From Syntrophaceae bacterium UBA2251 (GTDB lineage: Bacteria; Desulfobacterota; Syntrophia; Syntrophales; UBA2251), in NCBI GenBank assembly GCA_002347815.1, contig DDXV01000065.1, positions 55,805 to 119,804 on the forward strand: 64,000 nucleotides of DNA, read 5' to 3'. A program made the translations under genes and the position numbers. The notes below the pieces were generated by a model. It saw nothing but the letters and a program-made list of their open reading frames with translations, had not been told where the DNA came from and did no database searches. Below, one piece after another: positions 61,220 through 64,000 of this stretch. The first letter of the stretch is position 1. Every line of letters begins with the position of its first letter.

Positions 61220-64000
61220 TCAGCCCCTCATATTCCCCACCGCAGTCCGGAGCGGAGCGTAGCGCTCCATCCCCTCGACCACGATGTCCAGCACCCATTT
61301 CCTGCCGTCGAACTTCGGGGCTCCCCGTTGTTTGCCGGACAGCTCCGTACCGGATTGATTGATGATATTGACCTCGACGTTCGGCCCGCTGTCGCCGCCG
61401 GACCCGGCCACCATGAGCCCCATAGCTTTCATCTGCCCGGCGGTAAAGACGCCTTCGCCGCGCTGCAGGACGGCGGGATATTCGTCAGGAGCAAACCCAC
61501 CGTGGAAACGCGGGGCTCCGGCAAAGGCAAGGTTCGGAACCATGCGGTAGAATGCCGGTGCTTCGCGGCCAGCTATACCCCCACCGTGGCTTCCCAAAGC
61601 AAGGCTTTGATCGACAGTTAAATAATTGCCGGTCGAATTACCGGAGATTGTGCTCGTACTGGAGCCCAGCGATGAGTTTCCAGAGGTGCCTAAGTTGAAG
61701 AAGCTGCTTATTCCGCTCTTTACCGCACCTATCAGGCCAGCCGCTGCCATATTTGCCAGATAGTTGGCGATGGCTCGGTTGACGCTGTTGACAAAAGACG
61801 TAATGTAATCGCCGACGCTCTTGAGTTTTCCCTGGAAGGCGTCAAAAAAGATATCGCTGAAGGCATCACGCATGGCCGTCGCCGTCGTCTGTGAAACGTC
61901 GTACATTTGCTGTCCGACATCGGTCCACTTGTTCAAAAGATCCTTGAAGCCGAGTTTCATCGCCTCAATGGGCGAATTCATCAACTGCTCGCGCACCAGT
62001 TCCGCCCGCTTTTTCTGCTCGGCGATGATCTTGTCCATCTGGGCGTTCCATGCCTGCTCGTTGCCCGTCTTGGGCATGGCCGCAAGCGATTGACGCTGCA
62101 GGGCGATCAGTTCTTCCGTCAGGCGGATCCGCTCATTGATGGTGTTCCGGTGCGCCGTACCCTCTGCCTCAATCAGATCGAGGCTGGCCAGGCGATTGTT
62201 TATTTCAGCTTCACGGGCAGCCCGGTCATACTCGGCGGGTTTTACCACCTCGGCCTGGCGGATTTTCTCGTTGTACAGAAGCGTGATGGCCGCCTTTTCC
62301 TCGGCAGACTTCTTGACGTCCGCCAGTTCCTCAGCGAGCTTTGCCCGCAGGGCGTCCGCCTCTGCTTTGTACCCGGCCAGGATGTTTCCGGTCAGTTGGG
62401 TGTACTCCTGGGTCTGTGCGGCTACGAAGGAACGGACGGAAACAAGATTCTCGGATTTTTCCTGGGCAAGGGCGATATCTCTTTTCTCTTTTGCCTGCCT
62501 TTCCAGGATCTCGACATTGGTCACTAATTCCTGCTTGAGCTTGAGCATATTCTGCGCATCGGCCTGGAGCGACGGATCGACGGCAGTGATAGGATCATTG
62601 GCGTCCCGTTTGGCGTTTTTCTTTGCAGCATCTTTTTGTGCTTTCGAGATTTTCTCCTGTAATTCCCGGACGGTCCGCTCCATATCGGTCTTGTACTTCT
62701 CTACGGCCGCCATGTCTTTCCGGTAGGCATCTTCGATGTCAATCAGCTTGGCCCCATGAGACGTCGCGGTAAGCTTTTTGATTTCTGTGGCGAATTCGGC
62801 AACCTTTTCCTTCGCTCCCTTGAGGATGTCGCTCATCCGGTCGAGGGTGGAATTCACGGCGCTATGGGCAAGGCTATATTCAACGGCAGCGGCCTTCCCC
62901 TTGCGGCTCCCGGCCGTCAGGTCCTCCGTGCTCTTCGTGGCGCTGTCCGTGGCGTCTTTGATCTTGTTCCTGGCGTCGGCTCCCCGGAAGATCTCTTCGC
63001 GGATCGACTCCTGGACGTTCAACTCCTGCTTGAGTTTGCTTTTAGCCGCCGTCTGGTTCTTTATGAAGTCCTGGTAGATGGCGCTTTGAGACGACCTGGC
63101 GGAATCGGCCTTTTTCCGATAATCCTCCGTTAGACCGAAGAACTGAGCCATTTTCGGGAATGATTCCTGAATGGTGGCGATAAATTCGTAGAAGAGGCTT
63201 TTCCCTGCCTCTTTGACCTGCCCCCAAACCGATTTAGCCGTTGCCCCGATCATGTCCCAGGCATAGACCGCATAAGCGCCGAACTTGGCGACCGAAGCGT
63301 ATCCGGCCTGCATGGCTTCCCCGATGGTCAGCCCCAGGATCTCCATCTGAGCGATCTGCTGCCCCAACTTCCATCCGATAAATGCAGCCCCAATACCGGC
63401 CATAGTTCCGGCAGCCAATGCGGCTGCCGTCGCCATTGTCGCCAGACCTCCCGCACCTGCCAGCGCCGCTGCAAACAGGCTTTCGATTGACGCCACAACC
63501 GGTGCGAACAAGCCCGCCATGAAGGCAACATTGGCAGCGACCAGGGAAGCCAGCCAGGTCACCGTTCCACCGATGGCCCTGATGGCTACGCCGACGGCCA
63601 GGATCTTCACCGCCAGACCGCCGAATCCGGTAAGGAGATCCACGATGACGGGATGATTTTTCGTGAAATCGCTAATGGCCTTGCTCATGTCCCGGATGCC
63701 GTCAATGATGGAGAAGATCTTCTCGTCCATCTTCTGCAGGGAGACGATCAGGCTTTCATTCCATTTGATCTCTCCGGTTTCCTTATTGAACGTGACGATG
63801 GAATCGGTGACATCCTTGATGATGCTCTTAGTCTTTTGAAAGCCTATTTCCATGCCCTTTCCGAGGGCCTGGGTGGCTGCGTCCTTCAGGTTGGACAACT
63901 GGACGGATAGATTCTTGGATGCCTCTGCTGCGCCGACTGTGGCCCCTTCAAGGGCCTTCATGACGGCAGGATAGAGCTTCCCTGTTGCGTTCAGTTGGCG
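61220..64000 (-). CDS. Phage tail tape measure protein (open at the right edge)
   Basis: At least 927 residues; the frame runs through the window edge without a stop, so the true start is to the right. The composition is typical: alpha-helical, glutamine/lysine-rich, an internal membrane-like segment (roughly 63395-63550: IVGTWLASLVAANVAFMAGL-like), long coiled coils (KAKEEKVAEFATEIKKL-like) and a C-terminal Gly-rich part. It sets tail length and helps inject DNA. Followed by the L-like gene with its stop 3 bases before the next start. Confidence 0.85.
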   Translation of the reverse strand, partial: RQLNATGKLYPAVMKALEGATVGAAEASKNLSVQLSNLKDAATQALGKGMEIGFQKTKSIIKDVTDSIVTFNKETGEIKWNESLIVSLQKMDEKIFSIIDGIRDMSKAISDFTKNHPVIVDLLTGFGGLAVKILAVGVAIRAIGGTVTWLASLVAANVAFMAGLFAPVVASIESLFAAALAGAGGLATMATAAALAAGTMAGIGAAFIGWKLGQQIAQMEILGLTIGEAMQAGYASVAKFGAYAVYAWDMIGATAKSVWGQVKEAGKSLFYEFIATIQESFPKMAQFFGLTEDYRKKADSARSSQSAIYQDFIKNQTAAKSKLKQELNVQESIREEIFRGADARNKIKDATDSATKSTEDLTAGSRKGKAAAVEYSLAHSAVNSTLDRMSDILKGAKEKVAEFATEIKKLTATSHGAKLIDIEDAYRKDMAAVEKYKTDMERTVRELQEKISKAQKDAAKKNAKRDANDPITAVDPSLQADAQNMLKLKQELVTNVEILERQAKEKRDIALAQEKSENLVSVRSFVAAQTQEYTQLTGNILAGYKAEADALRAKLAEELADVKKSAEEKAAITLLYNEKIRQAEVVKPAEYDRAAREAEINNRLASLDLIEAEGTAHRNTINERIRLTEELIALQRQSLAAMPKTGNEQAWNAQMDKIIAEQKKRAELVREQLMNSPIEAMKLGFKDLLNKWTDVGQQMYDVSQTTATAMRDAFSDIFFDAFQGKLKSVGDYITSFVNSVNRAIANYLANMAAAGLIGAVKSGISSFFNLGTSGNSSLGSSTSTISGNSTGNYLTVDQSLALGSHGGGIAGREAPAFYRMVPNLAFAGAPRFHGGFAPDEYPAVLQRGEGVFTAGQMKAMGLMVAGSGGDSGPNVEVNIINQSGTELSGKQRGAPKFDGRKWVLDIVVEGMERYAPLRTAVGNMRG

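Larger units (their letters stand above)
51064..64000. mobile_element. Prophage (late tail region with DGR), right end outside the window
   Basis: Downstream of tRNA-Leu all genes read on the minus strand and the larger ones have tail-module features: tape measure, L-like minor tail protein, a tail-tip fusion, small tail proteins and a variable receptor-binding protein. No integrase, lysis, capsid or packaging gene is seen, so the remainder lies to the right. Repeats next to the tRNA terminator (CCTTCCGGAAGG palindrome and three TGAAGTAATCC-like units, 51122-51154) fit an attachment region. The integration boundary is inferred; no direct attL/attR pair can be shown within the window. Confidence 0.7.

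Overview
The window looks like a GC-rich Deltaproteobacterium (Desulfobacterota), most likely a syntrophic or anaerobic lineage close to Syntrophus. The hints are a ferredoxin:thioredoxin reductase beside a glutaredoxin, a mitochondrial/spirochaete-type EF-G, crotonase-fold CoA enzymes, a mannose-type PTS fragment, and protein sequences that read like Syntrophales homologues. This assignment is inference from family resemblance; there is no 16S gene in the window.

Layout. 1-6.5 kb: start of nadB (left edge), then tsaD, a DUF2062 membrane protein, rsmA, a structured terminator-bearing leader, panC, panD, DUF502 and ahcY. 6.5-11 kb (minus strand): lptG, lptF, an enoyl-CoA isomerase-like protein and a heptosyltransferase-like GT9, i.e. 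LPS export and assembly. 11.2-18.2 kb: an apparently surface-glycan or lipid cluster (PHP phosphoesterase, GT4, methyltransferase, alpha/alpha-toroid protein, hexapeptide acyltransferase, B12-radical SAM, second methyltransferase). 18.3-24 kb: GAF/HD-GYP signalling, an unknown protein, tandem universal stress protein, M48/TPR protease. 23.3-28 kb: cmk-rpsA-sppA-HU/IHF-crotonase. 27.9-36.6 kb: a Cys-rich solitary sigma-region-4 protein, FTR plus glutaredoxin, EF-G, a RecA-like ATPase, metF, NUDIX, an internally deleted acyl-CoA synthetase and PTS EIIA-IIB-IIC. 36.6-39.6 kb: rimI, pyrK, pyrD and an MBL-fold hydrolase. 39.6-50.8 kb: hrpA, a GH57-GT5 fusion, a DUF4139 protein and two tandem SAH/MTA deaminase-like amidohydrolases.

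A tRNA-Leu(UAA) at 51.0 kb, with its own promoter and terminator, marks an abrupt change. From about 51.1 kb to the right edge everything reads on the minus strand and is phage-like: tape measure (open at the edge), an L-like minor tail protein, a giant K/I/J-type tail-tip fusion, small tail proteins and a receptor-binding-type protein.

The highlight is a complete diversity-generating retroelement (DGR) at 51.35-55.4 kb: reverse transcriptase with the DGR-type IGSLLSQ and YMDD motifs, a 103-bp template repeat (TR), Avd, a DNA adenine methylase lodged inside the cassette, and a C-type-lectin-like target whose last codons form a 103-bp variable repeat (VR). TR and VR differ at 14 positions. Thirteen are adenines of the TR sense strand and the fourteenth is a silent G-to-A, which is the direct signature of adenine-specific mutagenic retrohoming. 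A hairpin with a GATA loop follows the VR and two inverted repeats lie between TR and RT. The DGR probably diversifies the phage tail tip for host recognition.
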